Part shown: positions 52,628-62,400 of the stretch, in pieces
Layout: each line of letters opens with the position of its first letter
Position numbering within the stretch: the first letter of the stretch is position 1
Source: JADHUC01 sp964617665
Lineage (GTDB): Bacteria > Planctomycetota > Planctomycetia > Pirellulales > Pirellulaceae
DNA: 64,000 bases
Assembly (NCBI GenBank): GCA_964617665.1
Contig: CAZUAH010000009.1
Coordinates: forward strand, 1 to 64,000
Reading direction: 5' to 3'
The notes under the pieces: model-generated
Seen by the model: the letters and a program-made list of their open reading frames with translations, nothing else
What the model was told of the DNA's origin: nothing
The model's database searches: none
Translations under genes and position numbers: made by a program

Positions 52628-54145
52628 ATGAGAAGCACCTACCTAATCGGCATCGACATCGGAACGCAAGGGACCAAGGCGGCTCTGTTTGACCGGCAGG
52701 GCAAGACGCTGGCAACGGGGTTTCGCAAGTCGCGACTACACCGCCCCGAACCAGGCATGGTGGAAGAAGATCCAGAGTACCAGCTCAAGACGGTCTGCCA
52801 GTGCATCAAAGCGTGCATTTCGGAATCGGGGGCTGATCCGCGTGGAATTTCCGCAATCGGGATCGACGGTCAGATGGCCGGTGTTCTTGGCGTTGGCGAG
52901 GACGGTCGGCACGTGACGCCATATGATTCATGGCTGGATACCCGTTGCGCGCCGTATATCGCCGTTATGAATAAGAAGGCAGGCAAGGAGATCATCCAAA
53001 AAACCGGAGGCCCGCCCAGTTTCAATCATGGCCCCAAGATCCTCTGGTGGAAGCACGAGCATCCGGAGACATACCGGCGCATTGCGTCGTTTGTGCAGCC
53101 CGGCGGCTATGCCGCTATGCGTCTTTGCGGCTTGGACGGCTCGCAGGCTTTCATCGACAAGAGTTATCTCCACTTCAGCGGATTCGCAGACAATCCCGGC
53201 GGACGATGGGACACGAAGCTCCGGCGGAAGTTCGGCGTCCCGACGTCAAAACTGCCCAGGATTGTCGATTCGCACGCGGTGATCGGCGAAGTGACGGCAC
53301 GGATGGCTAGAAGATGCGGTTTGACGACCGGAACGCCTGTGGTCGCTGGCTGTGGGGACACAGCGGCTTCGTTCCTGGCTTGCGGGGCAACGCGCGAAGG
53401 CGTGTGTGTGGACGTGGCCGGCACCGCTTCAGTATTTGCCGCCACCACAAAACAGTTCAAGGCCGATACGGAATATGGCATTCTTGGATGGGGACAATCA
53501 GCGACACCGGGGCTGTGGCACCCCTATGCGTATATCAACGGCGGCGGCATGAACTTAGAGTGGTTTGCCGACGAGTTGGCAACGCTTGGTAAAGGGAAGA
53601 CAGAGAAGACGTTCGACCAACTCAGCCGCTTGGCCGCGAAAATCGCTCCGCAAGACGACGATCCGGTCTTTCTGCCTCACCTGGGCGGCCGAGTCTCGCC
53701 CAGCCAGCCTGACTTGCGTGGTACTTGGGCCGGCCTGACGTGGTCACACACTGGCGCACATCTCTACAGGGCCGTTCTTGAGGGAGTCGCATTGGAGTAT
53801 TGCATCTACCGCGATGTGCTCCGTGAATTGAATCCGGAACTCAAAGTCCGAGAGATGCGGATTACCGGCGGCGGCGAGAAGAGTACGTTGTGGAATCAGA
53901 TCAAGGCCGATGCCCTGGGCATGCGCGTCGCGCAGGTCACGCGACAGGAAGGTGCACCGATGGGCGCAGCACTGTTGGCTGGCTACGGCGTCGGGCTGTT
54001 CAAGAAGTTGGACAGCACCGTAAAGGATTGGATTCAAGCGGGAAATATTGTCCGGCCCGACCGAAAGTTGGCCAAGCACTACGGAAGGCGCCTCACGCAA
54101 TACGAAAAACTCATTAAGTTGATGGGGCAGTGGTCGGAGACCTGA
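52628..54145 (+). CDS. FGGY-family carbohydrate kinase (xylulokinase-like)
   Basis: This 505-aa kinase has FGGY features: the N-terminal phosphate-binding GIDIGTQGTKAALFD, substrate loop IDGQMAG, and the second-domain TGTPVVAGCGDTAASFLACG, VDVAGTASVF and ITGGGEKSTLWNQI with the adenosine-binding glycines. The pattern is closest to xylulokinase/fuculokinase types. Ketose phosphorylation is the expected step after an isomerase. No clear ribosome site precedes ATG 52628; the palindromic element 30 bases upstream may influence translation. Confidence 0.92.
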   Translation: MRSTYLIGIDIGTQGTKAALFDRQGKTLATGFRKSRLHRPEPGMVEEDPEYQLKTVCQCIKACISESGADPRGISAIGIDGQMAGVLGVGEDGRHVTPYDSWLDTRCAPYIAVMNKKAGKEIIQKTGGPPSFNHGPKILWWKHEHPETYRRIASFVQPGGYAAMRLCGLDGSQAFIDKSYLHFSGFADNPGGRWDTKLRRKFGVPTSKLPRIVDSHAVIGEVTARMARRCGLTTGTPVVAGCGDTAASFLACGATREGVCVDVAGTASVFAATTKQFKADTEYGILGWGQSATPGLWHPYAYINGGGMNLEWFADELATLGKGKTEKTFDQLSRLAAKIAPQDDDPVFLPHLGGRVSPSQPDLRGTWAGLTWSHTGAHLYRAVLEGVALEYCIYRDVLRELNPELKVREMRITGGGEKSTLWNQIKADALGMRVAQVTRQEGAPMGAALLAGYGVGLFKKLDSTVKDWIQAGNIVRPDRKLAKHYGRRLTQYEKLIKLMGQWSET

Positions 54146-54160
54146 ATTGAAAGGAACGCG

Positions 54161-55147
54161 ATGACAGAGACTGCGATTCGTCCGCCTTTGACGCCAGAAG
54201 ATACGTACCCGGCGGCGGAACAGCCCACCATGTATTTCATCGGTGTGACGACCCACAAATCGTCCATCATGAAGGTGTTTCCACGCTGGGCCGAATACCT
54301 AGGGCTCGGCGATGCGGTTATGCAAGGGATGAACTTCAAATGGCACGACAAGCCGGAAAACTATCGGCGGGCGGTGGCATTCATCAAAGACGACCCGTTG
54401 TCCCTCGGTGCGTTGGTTACCACACACAAACTGGATCTATTGAAGGCCTGCCGCGATCAGTTCGACCGGCTGGATGAATTCGCGGACCTAATGAGCGAGG
54501 TTAGCAGCATTTCCAAAGACGATAGCCATTTGGTCGCTCATGCCAAAGATCCCATCACCAGCGGCCTTGCTTTGGAAGCACTCCTACCGGAGAACCACTG
54601 GGAGCAAACCGGGGCCGAGGCACTTGTGCTGGGTGCGGGGGGATCGGCCATCGCTGTCACCTGGTACATGCTCCAAGAGAAACGCGGCGCGAACCGGCCC
54701 TCCCGGATCATTGTCACGAACCGAAGCAAGCCGCGGCTTGAGGAGATCAAGAGTTTTCATTCAAGAATCGGCGCGGACATCGCGGTCGAGTACCACCATA
54801 CGCCAACGCCGGATCTAACTGATTCGATCATGGCAGATTTGAGCCCCGGTTCGCTGGTAATCAACGCAACGGGCTTGGGCAAGGATGCTTCGGGATCACC
54901 ATTGACCGATGTAGCCCAGTGGCCACAAGACGGAATCGCCTGGGACTTCAACTACCGCGGGGACCTCATCTTCCTCGATCAAGCGCGTGCCCAGCAAGAA
55001 GAGAAGAACCTGCTGATCGAAGACGGATGGATCTACTTCATTCACGGTTGGACGCGTGTCATTGCGGAGGTATTTCACATCGACATCCCCACGAGCGGTC
55101 GTGAATTCGACGAGTTGTCGCGCATCGCATCGGGAACGAGAAAGTAG
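54161..55147 (+). CDS. Shikimate dehydrogenase-like protein
   Basis: This 328-aa protein has a shikimate-dehydrogenase-like N-terminal domain (MYFIGVTTHKSSIMKVFPRW) with the catalytic-lysine motif GALVTTHK and the aspartate in AKDPITSG. It also has a Rossmann domain (ALVLGAGGSAIAVTWYML, then IIVTNRSKPRLEEI). Both catalytic residues expected of AroE seem kept, but the substrate loop differs (SHSLSP becomes THKSSI). In this operon it may act on another hydroxylated acid, not shikimate. It follows the FGGY kinase by 15 bases, behind AAAGGAA. It is 20-40 residues longer than AroE. Confidence 0.82.
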   Translation: MTETAIRPPLTPEDTYPAAEQPTMYFIGVTTHKSSIMKVFPRWAEYLGLGDAVMQGMNFKWHDKPENYRRAVAFIKDDPLSLGALVTTHKLDLLKACRDQFDRLDEFADLMSEVSSISKDDSHLVAHAKDPITSGLALEALLPENHWEQTGAEALVLGAGGSAIAVTWYMLQEKRGANRPSRIIVTNRSKPRLEEIKSFHSRIGADIAVEYHHTPTPDLTDSIMADLSPGSLVINATGLGKDASGSPLTDVAQWPQDGIAWDFNYRGDLIFLDQARAQQEEKNLLIEDGWIYFIHGWTRVIAEVFHIDIPTSGREFDELSRIASGTRK

Positions 55148-55168
55148 TATCGTGAGTGCAGCAACTTC

Positions 55169-55346
55169 CTCGTTTAACCCGAAGCCGGGGGCGCTGGGGG
55201 GGCCTGGGGGATCTCGGGCCCCCCCCCCGCCCCCCCAAGCCGGCCGCGTCGGGNNNNNNNNNNCGAAGCCGGAGGCGATGGCGGACAGTGGGATAGATAG
55301 TACACACGAAACGCCCGCCATCGCCTCCGGCTTCGGGTTAAACGAG
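55169..55346. repeat. Palindromic element interrupted by an assembly gap
   Basis: The outer 19-base ends at 55169-55187 and 55328-55346 are perfect inverted repeats (CTCGTTTAACCCGAAGCCG and its complement). Inside, 55264-55284 and 55315-55335 form another perfect 21-bp pair (core AGCCGGAGGCGATGGC). Ten N occupy 55254-55263; a GC-only, homopolymer-rich run at about 55186-55253 looks like low-quality sequence at a hairpin. The true element probably has longer arms. It lies between the shikimate-like and PGDH-like genes. Confidence 0.85.
55254..55263. other. Assembly gap (10 N)
   Basis: Ten N mark unresolved sequence of unknown length inside a strong hairpin. Frames crossing it cannot be trusted. 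Confidence 0.99.
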
Positions 55347-55376
55347 TAATCCCAAGAACGTGAGACTCGACACCAA

Positions 55377-56315
55377 ATGACAAACAGGAAGATACTAGTC
55401 ACACCTCGATCCATCACCCGTGCTGGTCACCCGGCACTCCAGCGGCTTGAAGCGGCCGGTTGCGAAATCGTCTTCTGTACAAAGGGCAAAATGCCCGATG
55501 AAGCTGAGTTGCTGGAACTCGTGCCGGACTGCGTGGGCTGGCTTGCCGGTGTGGAGCCGGTCAGCGAACGCGTTCTTGAATCGGCCACGCAATTGAAAGC
55601 CATCAGCCGAAATGGGACTGGCGTCGACAGCATTGATTTGAAAGCTGCGGAGCGGCTCAGCATCCGCATTCTGCGAGCCGAAGGCGCGAACGCCCAAGGC
55701 GTGGCGGAGCTGACTGTTGGACTGACTCTGGCTCTGGTGCGGTCTATTCCTTTCTCCGATCGGCACTTGAAGACGGCGGGTTGGGAGAGGCGAAAGGGCA
55801 TCGAGTTGCAGGATCGTACAATGGGTTTGATCGGCTGCGGCAAGATCGGCCAACGCGTGGCGGTCATGGCAACCGGACTGGGGATGCGAGTGGTAGGGCA
55901 CGATCCATACCCTGACGAAACGTTTGCGCAGCCCAACGGCTTTAGATACGCTTCGATGGATGAAATCTTCGCCGAAGCGGATGTCGTCAGCCTGCACTGC
56001 CCGCCACCGAGCGACGGCACACCGCTCGTCGACGGGCGACGCATCGACGCGACGAAAGAGGGCGTGTATCTTGTGAACACGGCTCGCGCTGACCTGCTGG
56101 ACGATCAAGCGGTGCTCGATGCACTGGACAGCGGAAAGATCGCGGGCGTGGCCGTCGACGCGTACCGTAAAGAACCACCTGGCGACGATCCATTGGTGCA
56201 GCACGAGAAAGTGATCGCCACGCCCCACATTGGCGCTTTCACCGAAGAAAGCGTCACGCGCGCCGTTGAAGTGGCGGTCGAGAATCTGTTGGAAGTACTC
56301 GGAGAAGGAGACTAA
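55377..56315 (+). CDS. D-isomer-specific 2-hydroxyacid dehydrogenase (phosphoglycerate-dehydrogenase-like)
   Basis: This 312-aa enzyme has the NAD motif GCGKIG at 153-158 and the catalytic trio R237 (in NTARADLLDD), E266 (in YRKEPPGDD) and H284 (in ATPHIGAFTEES). These enzymes interconvert 2-keto and D-2-hydroxy acids. The short length and absence of an ACT domain separate it from classic SerA. It precedes the KDPG-type aldolase by 6 bases, which suggests a common keto-acid intermediate. No clear ribosome site precedes ATG 55377, which lies 30 bases from the palindromic element. Confidence 0.9.
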   Translation: MTNRKILVTPRSITRAGHPALQRLEAAGCEIVFCTKGKMPDEAELLELVPDCVGWLAGVEPVSERVLESATQLKAISRNGTGVDSIDLKAAERLSIRILRAEGANAQGVAELTVGLTLALVRSIPFSDRHLKTAGWERRKGIELQDRTMGLIGCGKIGQRVAVMATGLGMRVVGHDPYPDETFAQPNGFRYASMDEIFAEADVVSLHCPPPSDGTPLVDGRRIDATKEGVYLVNTARADLLDDQAVLDALDSGKIAGVAVDAYRKEPPGDDPLVQHEKVIATPHIGAFTEESVTRAVEVAVENLLEVLGEGD

Positions 56316-56321
56316 GGAGCA

Positions 56322-56960
56322 ATGAGCGACTTGAATATATACGACCGAATTGGCGAACTTCGCGTGGTGCCCGTCGTAGCCATTGAATCGGTGGACGCCG
56401 CCGTTCCGCTGGCCGACGCATTGATCGAAGGAGGATTACCGGTCGCCGAAATCACGTTTCGCACAACCGCGGCAGCCGATGCCATACGTACGCTTCGGCA
56501 GGAGCGACCACAGTTGCTGATCGGTGCCGGCACTATCACAAATCCCGATCAGGCGCGGTCCGCCAAGGAATGCGGTGCGGAGTTCGCCGTGGCTCCTGGC
56601 TTCAACCCCCGCGTGGTAAAGGCGGCGCAGGAGGTTGGATTGCCATTTTCGCCGGGCATCATGACTCCGTCCGACATTGAAGCGGCCCTGGAGGCCGGAG
56701 TGCAGGTATTGAAGTTCTTCCCCGCCGGCGCTGCGGGCGGCCTGAAGATGTTGAAGAGTCTGGCCGCACCGTATGCTCATTTGGGACTACGGTTTATTCC
56801 CACGGGAGGCGTCAGCTTGGATAATGTCATGGATTACCTCGGCGAATCGTCGGTCTTGGCCGCAGGCGGCACCTGGCTGGCGAAGAAAGACGATATCGCA
56901 GAGGGATGTTGGGAAAAGATCACCGAAAACTGCCGCAAGGTTCGTGAGTTGTTGGGGTAG
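56322..56960 (+). CDS. eda: KDPG/KHG-type aldolase
   Basis: This 212-aa enzyme is the length of KDPG aldolase. The class I aldolase features are E43 in EITFRTT, the TxxGAGTI block (LLIGAGTITNPDQA), and the Schiff-base lysine K131 in LKFFPA. It splits 2-keto-3-deoxy-6-phosphogluconate or related 2-keto-acids into pyruvate and an aldehyde. AAGGAG precedes the ATG by 3-4 bases; the gene begins 6 bases after the PGDH-like gene. The context implies a sugar-acid substrate made in this operon. The symbol refers to family, not confirmed substrate. Confidence 0.92.
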   Translation: MSDLNIYDRIGELRVVPVVAIESVDAAVPLADALIEGGLPVAEITFRTTAAADAIRTLRQERPQLLIGAGTITNPDQARSAKECGAEFAVAPGFNPRVVKAAQEVGLPFSPGIMTPSDIEAALEAGVQVLKFFPAGAAGGLKMLKSLAAPYAHLGLRFIPTGGVSLDNVMDYLGESSVLAAGGTWLAKKDDIAEGCWEKITENCRKVRELLG

Positions 56961-56996
56961 CCAGCGGCAGGAATCGCCGGATGGCGACCGAGCATT

Positions 56997-57066
56997 GGGA
57001 GGGCGAAGCTCCTGCTGAGCCGGATTTCGGCACCTACGCGCGGCTCGGCAGGAGCCTCGCCCTCCC
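56997..57066. repeat. Palindromic repeat, family I, copy 2
   Basis: Arms at 56997-57022 and 57041-57066 (26 bases each, 18-base loop) form an inverted repeat. The left arm is identical to the copy at 52531-52556, and the right arm differs from that copy at one base. The element lies between the aldolase and the second isomerase-like gene. Two near-identical copies in one operon, about 4.4 kb apart, confirm a dispersed family. Confidence 0.9.
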
Positions 57067-57112
57067 GAACACCGTGGATTTTAGCGTGTCGATTTGAACA
57101 AAGGGCAAGACC

Positions 57113-58432
57113 ATGAAAGCACGACTTGTTCCCTTGTATTTCGATCCCGGCAGGGACGACGATTTCGGCGTCCAATTGGAGGCCCTTCGTTCACTCTTGG
57201 CCGACTACGTGGAGTTGTTGGAACCGGTGGCACTCGGATCACCTCTGCCGGAGGCCGATGCGGTCCTGTTCCCACAGCTTCTGGGCGAGGCATATCGGCA
57301 GGCCGAGGCGTTCCAAGCGATCGACTTGCCGATTTTGTTCGTCACCAGCGAGTTCGGCACGCTTTCCATGTGGGACTGGGAGATCGCGGAGTACTTGAAC
57401 GGCTGCGGTGTCGAGACGATCGCCCCTTACAACCTCGAACAGACGAAACGGATATGCGCCGCACTTGGCGTCAAGCGGGAATTGAAGGACACGAAGTTCC
57501 TGGTCTATCAAGACGATCCGGGCGAGGGCTTTCAGGCACCCATCTTCAAACGGTTCTACTGGTGGGAGGACGAATGCTCGCAGCGTATGGCGGACAAATT
57601 CGGGCTCGGGATTGTCAAGAAGAGCTTTCGCGACTTGGGGGCCGCGGCGAAAGAGATTCCCGATGCGGAAGCGGAAGAAGCCTGGAAGGAAATGCAGCAA
57701 CCGACCGAAGGCGTTTCAACGAATGCTGCGATCAGCGCCGTCAAACTGTACTTGGCCGTAAAGCGAGACCTCGATCGGGACAAGACGATTCGTGGGGCCG
57801 GTATCAACTGCCTGAACGAGTCGCATTTCAGCGACACGACGCCGTGCCTTGCGTGGAACCTGCTTTACGAGCAACAAGGCCTCATCTGGGGATGCGAAGC
57901 CGATACGCTTTCGATGCTCACCAAATACGTGCTGCACAAGTCGCTTGACGCCCCGATCATGATGACCAATCTCTATCCGTTTCTGCTCGGGAACGCCGCG
58001 TTGAAGCATGAACGCATTGAAGGTTTTCCCGATGTCGATGCAGAGCCCGAAAACCACATCCTCGTGGCGCACTGCGGGTATGTGGGTGTCATTCCAAGGT
58101 CATTCGCGACCGACTGGACGCTTCGGAAGAAGGTGCTGGCCATCGTCGACGACAATGCAACGGCAATCGACGCGCGTCTGCCGACCGGCGACGTCACCTT
58201 GGCCAAGCTGCACTCGACAATGGACAAGATGACGGTCACCGAAGGGACTTTGAGCTCCTATGCTCAGTTTCCGGATTCCGATTGTCTGAACGGCGGCGTG
58301 CTCAAGGTCCGCGACGGACGTGCGCTAATGGACTCGGTGGCCTCGCATCACTACCTGTTGCTGGTTGGGCATCAGTTGGTGGACATCCGCTTCCTGGGCA
58401 AGGTGTTTGGACTGGAGATTCAGGAGATCTAG
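57113..58432 (+). CDS. Cytoplasmic L-fucose/L-arabinose isomerase-like protein
   Basis: This 439-aa protein has no signal peptide. It shares the superfamily plan with the gene at 49890: N-terminal Rossmann-like DAVLFPQLLGEAYRQ, central RGAGINCLNESHFSDTTPCL and WGCEADTLSMLTKY with metal-ligand candidates, and a late HCGYVGVIPRSF. It is 79 residues shorter than the exported homologue. The operon context suggests isomerisation of a sugar or sugar acid. It is 2 bases from the next gene, so the two are co-translated. The GGGCAAGACC upstream is a weak ribosome site. Confidence 0.82.
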   Translation: MKARLVPLYFDPGRDDDFGVQLEALRSLLADYVELLEPVALGSPLPEADAVLFPQLLGEAYRQAEAFQAIDLPILFVTSEFGTLSMWDWEIAEYLNGCGVETIAPYNLEQTKRICAALGVKRELKDTKFLVYQDDPGEGFQAPIFKRFYWWEDECSQRMADKFGLGIVKKSFRDLGAAAKEIPDAEAEEAWKEMQQPTEGVSTNAAISAVKLYLAVKRDLDRDKTIRGAGINCLNESHFSDTTPCLAWNLLYEQQGLIWGCEADTLSMLTKYVLHKSLDAPIMMTNLYPFLLGNAALKHERIEGFPDVDAEPENHILVAHCGYVGVIPRSFATDWTLRKKVLAIVDDNATAIDARLPTGDVTLAKLHSTMDKMTVTEGTLSSYAQFPDSDCLNGGVLKVRDGRALMDSVASHHYLLLVGHQLVDIRFLGKVFGLEIQEI

Positions 58433-58434
58433 CA

Positions 58435-59292
58435 ATGAAAGTTGGCATCGACAGTTACTGCTACCACCGATATTTCGGCGAGGTCTACCCGGACCAGGAA
58501 GATCCCCGTGTCCGCTGGACGTTCCAGGATTTCGTCAATCGAGCGGCCGAATTGGAGGTCGATGGCGTTTCGCTAGAATCGTGTTTCTTCGAGAGTCTCG
58601 AACCGGGCTATCTGTCGGACATCAAAGCCGCTCTTGACGACCGAGGCATGGAACGTGTGCTCGCGTGGGGACATCCCGATGGGCTGGAGGCTGGCCGAAA
58701 CGAAAAAGCTTGGCGAGAGATGAACGATCTGATCCCGCGGGCCGAATTCATGGGCGCGGACATCATGCGGATCGTCGCTTCGTCACTGATGTTTCGCAAC
58801 GAACCGCACGAACCGCAGATCGAGGCCATCGTCAAGATGCTGAAGGAGAGCGTAAAGATCGCGGAAGACAACGGCGTTGTGCTGGCAATCGAGAACCACA
58901 TTGACTACACATCGGAGGAGATCCAGCAAATCCTCGAACGCGTTGGTTCCGACGCGCTGAAGGTCAATTTCGACACCGGCAACACGCTTCGTATGATGGA
59001 GGATCCCGTGGCGGCAGCCCGGCGGTTGGCGCCATTCACGGTCGCCACGCACACAAAAGACGTCGACGCGTGCCGCCACGTCCGGCCCGAGGAATGGTAC
59101 TTCTTCTCGTCCGTGCCGGTCGGCACGGGACTGATTGACATTCCCGGAGTCGCGCGAGAATTGAAGCAGGCCGGCTACACCGGCGTCCTGGCCGTCGAAT
59201 CGGACCACCACAAGGACAACCGGGACGAGGACAAGCTTGTCGCCGATAGTATCGCTTATCTGAAAAATCTAGTGGCAGAACTGGAAGATTGA
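58435..59292 (+). CDS. Sugar phosphate isomerase/epimerase (TIM barrel)
   Basis: This 285-aa cytoplasmic protein is of the xylose-isomerase-like TIM-barrel superfamily (AP endonuclease 2 fold). Metal-site candidates are in VVLAIENHIDYTSEEIQ, KVNFDTGNTLRMM, VATHTKDVDACRH and GVLAVESDHHKDN. The start is ATG 58435, right after the isomerase stop; the frame from 58282 runs back inside that gene. The predicted role is isomerisation or epimerisation of an operon intermediate. Same-superfamily proteins include IolE and IolI. Confidence 0.88.
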   Translation: MKVGIDSYCYHRYFGEVYPDQEDPRVRWTFQDFVNRAAELEVDGVSLESCFFESLEPGYLSDIKAALDDRGMERVLAWGHPDGLEAGRNEKAWREMNDLIPRAEFMGADIMRIVASSLMFRNEPHEPQIEAIVKMLKESVKIAEDNGVVLAIENHIDYTSEEIQQILERVGSDALKVNFDTGNTLRMMEDPVAAARRLAPFTVATHTKDVDACRHVRPEEWYFFSSVPVGTGLIDIPGVARELKQAGYTGVLAVESDHHKDNRDEDKLVADSIAYLKNLVAELED

Positions 59293-59317
59293 ACCGCACG
59301 GCTTCTCATTGGCCAAA

Positions 59318-59398
59318 GGTCCGTAGTCCCGCCTTCGGGCGGAAGGACTGGGAAACTGAGATTGTCGTATCGACCGCCCAACGGCGGCACTACGAACG
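59318..59398. repeat. Composite palindromic element directly before the Lhr start
   Basis: Arms at 59318-59333 and 59383-59398 match in 13 of 16 positions when inverted. Each arm ends in its own mini-hairpin: CCGCC-TTCG-GGCGG at 59329-59342 and CCGCC-CAAC-GGCGG at 59374-59387. The right end is 8 bases before ATG 59407, so the Lhr ribosome site overlaps or is missing. It looks like a mobile palindrome inserted in the leader. Confidence 0.75.
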
Positions 59399-59406
59399 GC
59401 TACCCA

Positions 59407-62400
59407 ATGCCGACAGTTGCTGAAAACGTCCTGGATACGCCCTTGGGGCATTTCCATCCAACCATCCGCCGTTGGTTCACTCAGGCGTTTGATGCGCCCA
59501 CGCCTGCCCAAACAGAAGCTTGGCCTTCGATCGCCGAAGGTCGCAATACCCTCTTGTTGGCTCCGACCGGTTCAGGCAAGACGTTGGCTGCGTTTCTGGT
59601 GGCGATTAATCGGATCATGTTCGGCCCGCGACCCGATGATGGCTCCGATGGCGTTCGTGTGCTGTACATATCGCCTTTGAAGGCATTAGGCGTGGACGTC
59701 GAACGTAACCTGCGGTCACCCATCGTGGGCGTTCGAGCGATCGCCGAGCGCGATGGCCTAGAATACCACCCACCGGCTGTCGGCGTGCGTTCCGGTGACA
59801 CGCCGTCGTCGGAACGCTACAGATTGAATCGTAAGCCGCCGGATATCCTGATAACGACCCCCGAGTCGCTCTTTTTGATACTGACGTCGCGAGCACGCGA
59901 TATACTACGAACGACCGAAACCGTCATTGTCGACGAAATCCACTCGATGGTCGGCACCAAGCGCGGGTCGCATCTCTTCCTGTCCCTTGAACGCCTGGAG
60001 AGCCTCCGCCGGACCGATGATCCCGAACGCAAGCCAATGCAGAGGATCGGCCTATCTGCCACGCAGCGGCCGCTCGAGGAGGTGGCTCGTTTGTTGGGCG
60101 GTGCCGAGGCGACTAGCGATCCGGAACAGCCGCCGCGATCTCGTCCCGTGGAAATCATCGAAGCGGGCCGCAAGAAACAGTTAAATCTACAGATCGAAGT
60201 CCCCGTCGAAGATATGGCGCGACTGGGCGACCCAGAGATCCAGGCGGGACCGGCAGCGGCCGGCCCGACGACTCCCTCGATTTGGCCCTCGATCCATCCG
60301 CGGCTCGTCGATCTGATCCGCAAGCATCGCTCGACGATGATTTTTGTCAACAGCCGACGGCTTGCGGAACGTCTTGCCGCAGCTATCAACGAATTAGCCG
60401 AAGAAGAACTGGCATTGGCTCACCACGGTTCGATTGCCAAGGAAAAACGCCTGGACATCGAGGATCGGCTGAAGCGTGGTAGCCTGCCAGCGATTGTCGC
60501 GACGTCGTCGCTGGAGTTGGGGATCGACATGGGCGCGGTGGATCTGGTAATCCAGATCGAGGCGCCACCGTCCATTGCTTCGGGAATCCAGCGAATCGGC
60601 CGCGGCGGCCATCAAGTCGGCGTCCCGTCGACCGGGATCGTCTTTCCAAAATACCGTGGAGATCTGCTCGCGTGTAGCGCGGTCGCCGATCGAATGATGA
60701 ACGGCGAAGTGGAAGAGACCTTCTATCCACGGAATCCCCTAGACGTTCTGGCCCAGCAACTGGTGGCCATGGCGGCAATGGGGCCGGTTTCCGTCGAGCA
60801 ACTGTATGCGACAGCCCGCGGAGCGGCGCCTTTTTACGAGTTGCCGCGATCATCGTTTGAAGGAGTACTCGACCTACTAGCCGGCCGCTATCCCTCGGAT
60901 GACTTCGCGGGCCTCCGCCCTCGCATCAATTGGGACCGCCTGTCGGGAGAGGTATCGCCTAGGAAAGGGACCCAGCGGGTCGCTGTCTTGAACGCCGGAA
61001 CGATTCCCGATCGAGGGCTATATGGCGTCTATTTGGCCGATGGAAGTGGCACGGGAAGTCGCGTGGGCGAATTGGACGAGGAAATGGTCTTCGAGACGCA
61101 CGCGGGCGACGTCTTCCTGCTGGGTGCGTCTTCGTGGCGCGTGTTGGAGATCACGCACGACCGCGTACTTGTAGCGCCGGCACCCGGCGAACCGGGCAAG
61201 ATGCCATTCTGGAAGGGCGACGGACCTGGAAGACCGCTAGAGTTTGGTCGAGCGATTGGGCGCTTGACGCGAAGGCTGGTTGACCAACCGCGGGACGAGG
61301 CCGAGAAGTCCCTGACACACGATCACGGCTTGGACCGACGCGCCGCCAACAACCTGCTGAATTACATCCACGAGCAAGTCGAAGTCACTGAAGAAGCGCC
61401 AAGCGACAAAACAATCGTCGTCGAGTGCTTTCTGGACGAGGTTGGCGATTGGCGGATCGTCGTGCTTTCTCCGTTCGGGGCTCGCGTCCATGCACCGTGG
61501 GCGATGGCCGTGGCGGGCAGGTTGCGAGCCGAAACGCCCGGCGAAGTGGACACGATGTGGAGCGACGACGGCCTAGTTTTCCGGCTGCCGGAGTCCGACG
61601 AACCGCCGCCAATCGAACTACTGATACCGCGCTCCGACGAAATCGAAGACCTGCTCGTACGCGAACTTGCCTCCACGGCTATGTTTGCTGCCCGTTTTCG
61701 CGAAAACGCTGCACGGGCACTCTTGTTGCCAAGGCGTCGCCCCGGCAAACGCACGCCTCTGTGGCTGCAACGTCGCCGCGCAGCCGACCTCTTAGCGGTC
61801 GCATCGCGATACTCGGATTTCCCAATCCTGCTGGAGACATACCGTGAATGTCTCCGCGACGTGTTCGACATCAAGGGGCTGACAAGCATACTGCAGGGCG
61901 TCGAGCATCGAGCGATTCGCGTCCGCATGGTCCGCAGCAAGTCGGCTTCGCCGTTTGCATCGTCGCTACTGTTCAACTACACGGCCAATTTCATCTATGA
62001 CGGCGACGCACCACTGGCTGAACGACGCGCCCAGACATTGGCCTTGGATCACGCTCAGCTTCGCGAATTGCTTGGCGATGCTGAATTACGCGAACTGCTA
62101 GATGCGACGGTTGTGGATGAACTCGCGCTGCAGCTCCAACGGTTGGACAACCGATACCGTGCGAAGCATGCTGACGCTGTGCACGAGCTGTTGCTGCACA
62201 TCGGGGATCTGGGACTAGACGAACTCGCAGTGCGCTGTGACCCGGCGGCCGTGGATGGCCGCGATCTGAATCGCTGGATTGACGAACTACAAAAGAGTCG
62301 TCGCATCATCGAAGTACGAGTAGCTGGCGATTGCCGCTATGCCGCCGCGGAAGATGCGTCTCGCTTCCGCGACGCTCTGGGTGTGATGCCGCCGCTGGGG

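Noticed and set aside
54896..55417. Minus-strand frames running through the N-gap with Gly/Pro-rich translations
   Set aside because: They contain unknown residues, cross the palindrome and low-quality bases, and overlap real plus-strand genes.
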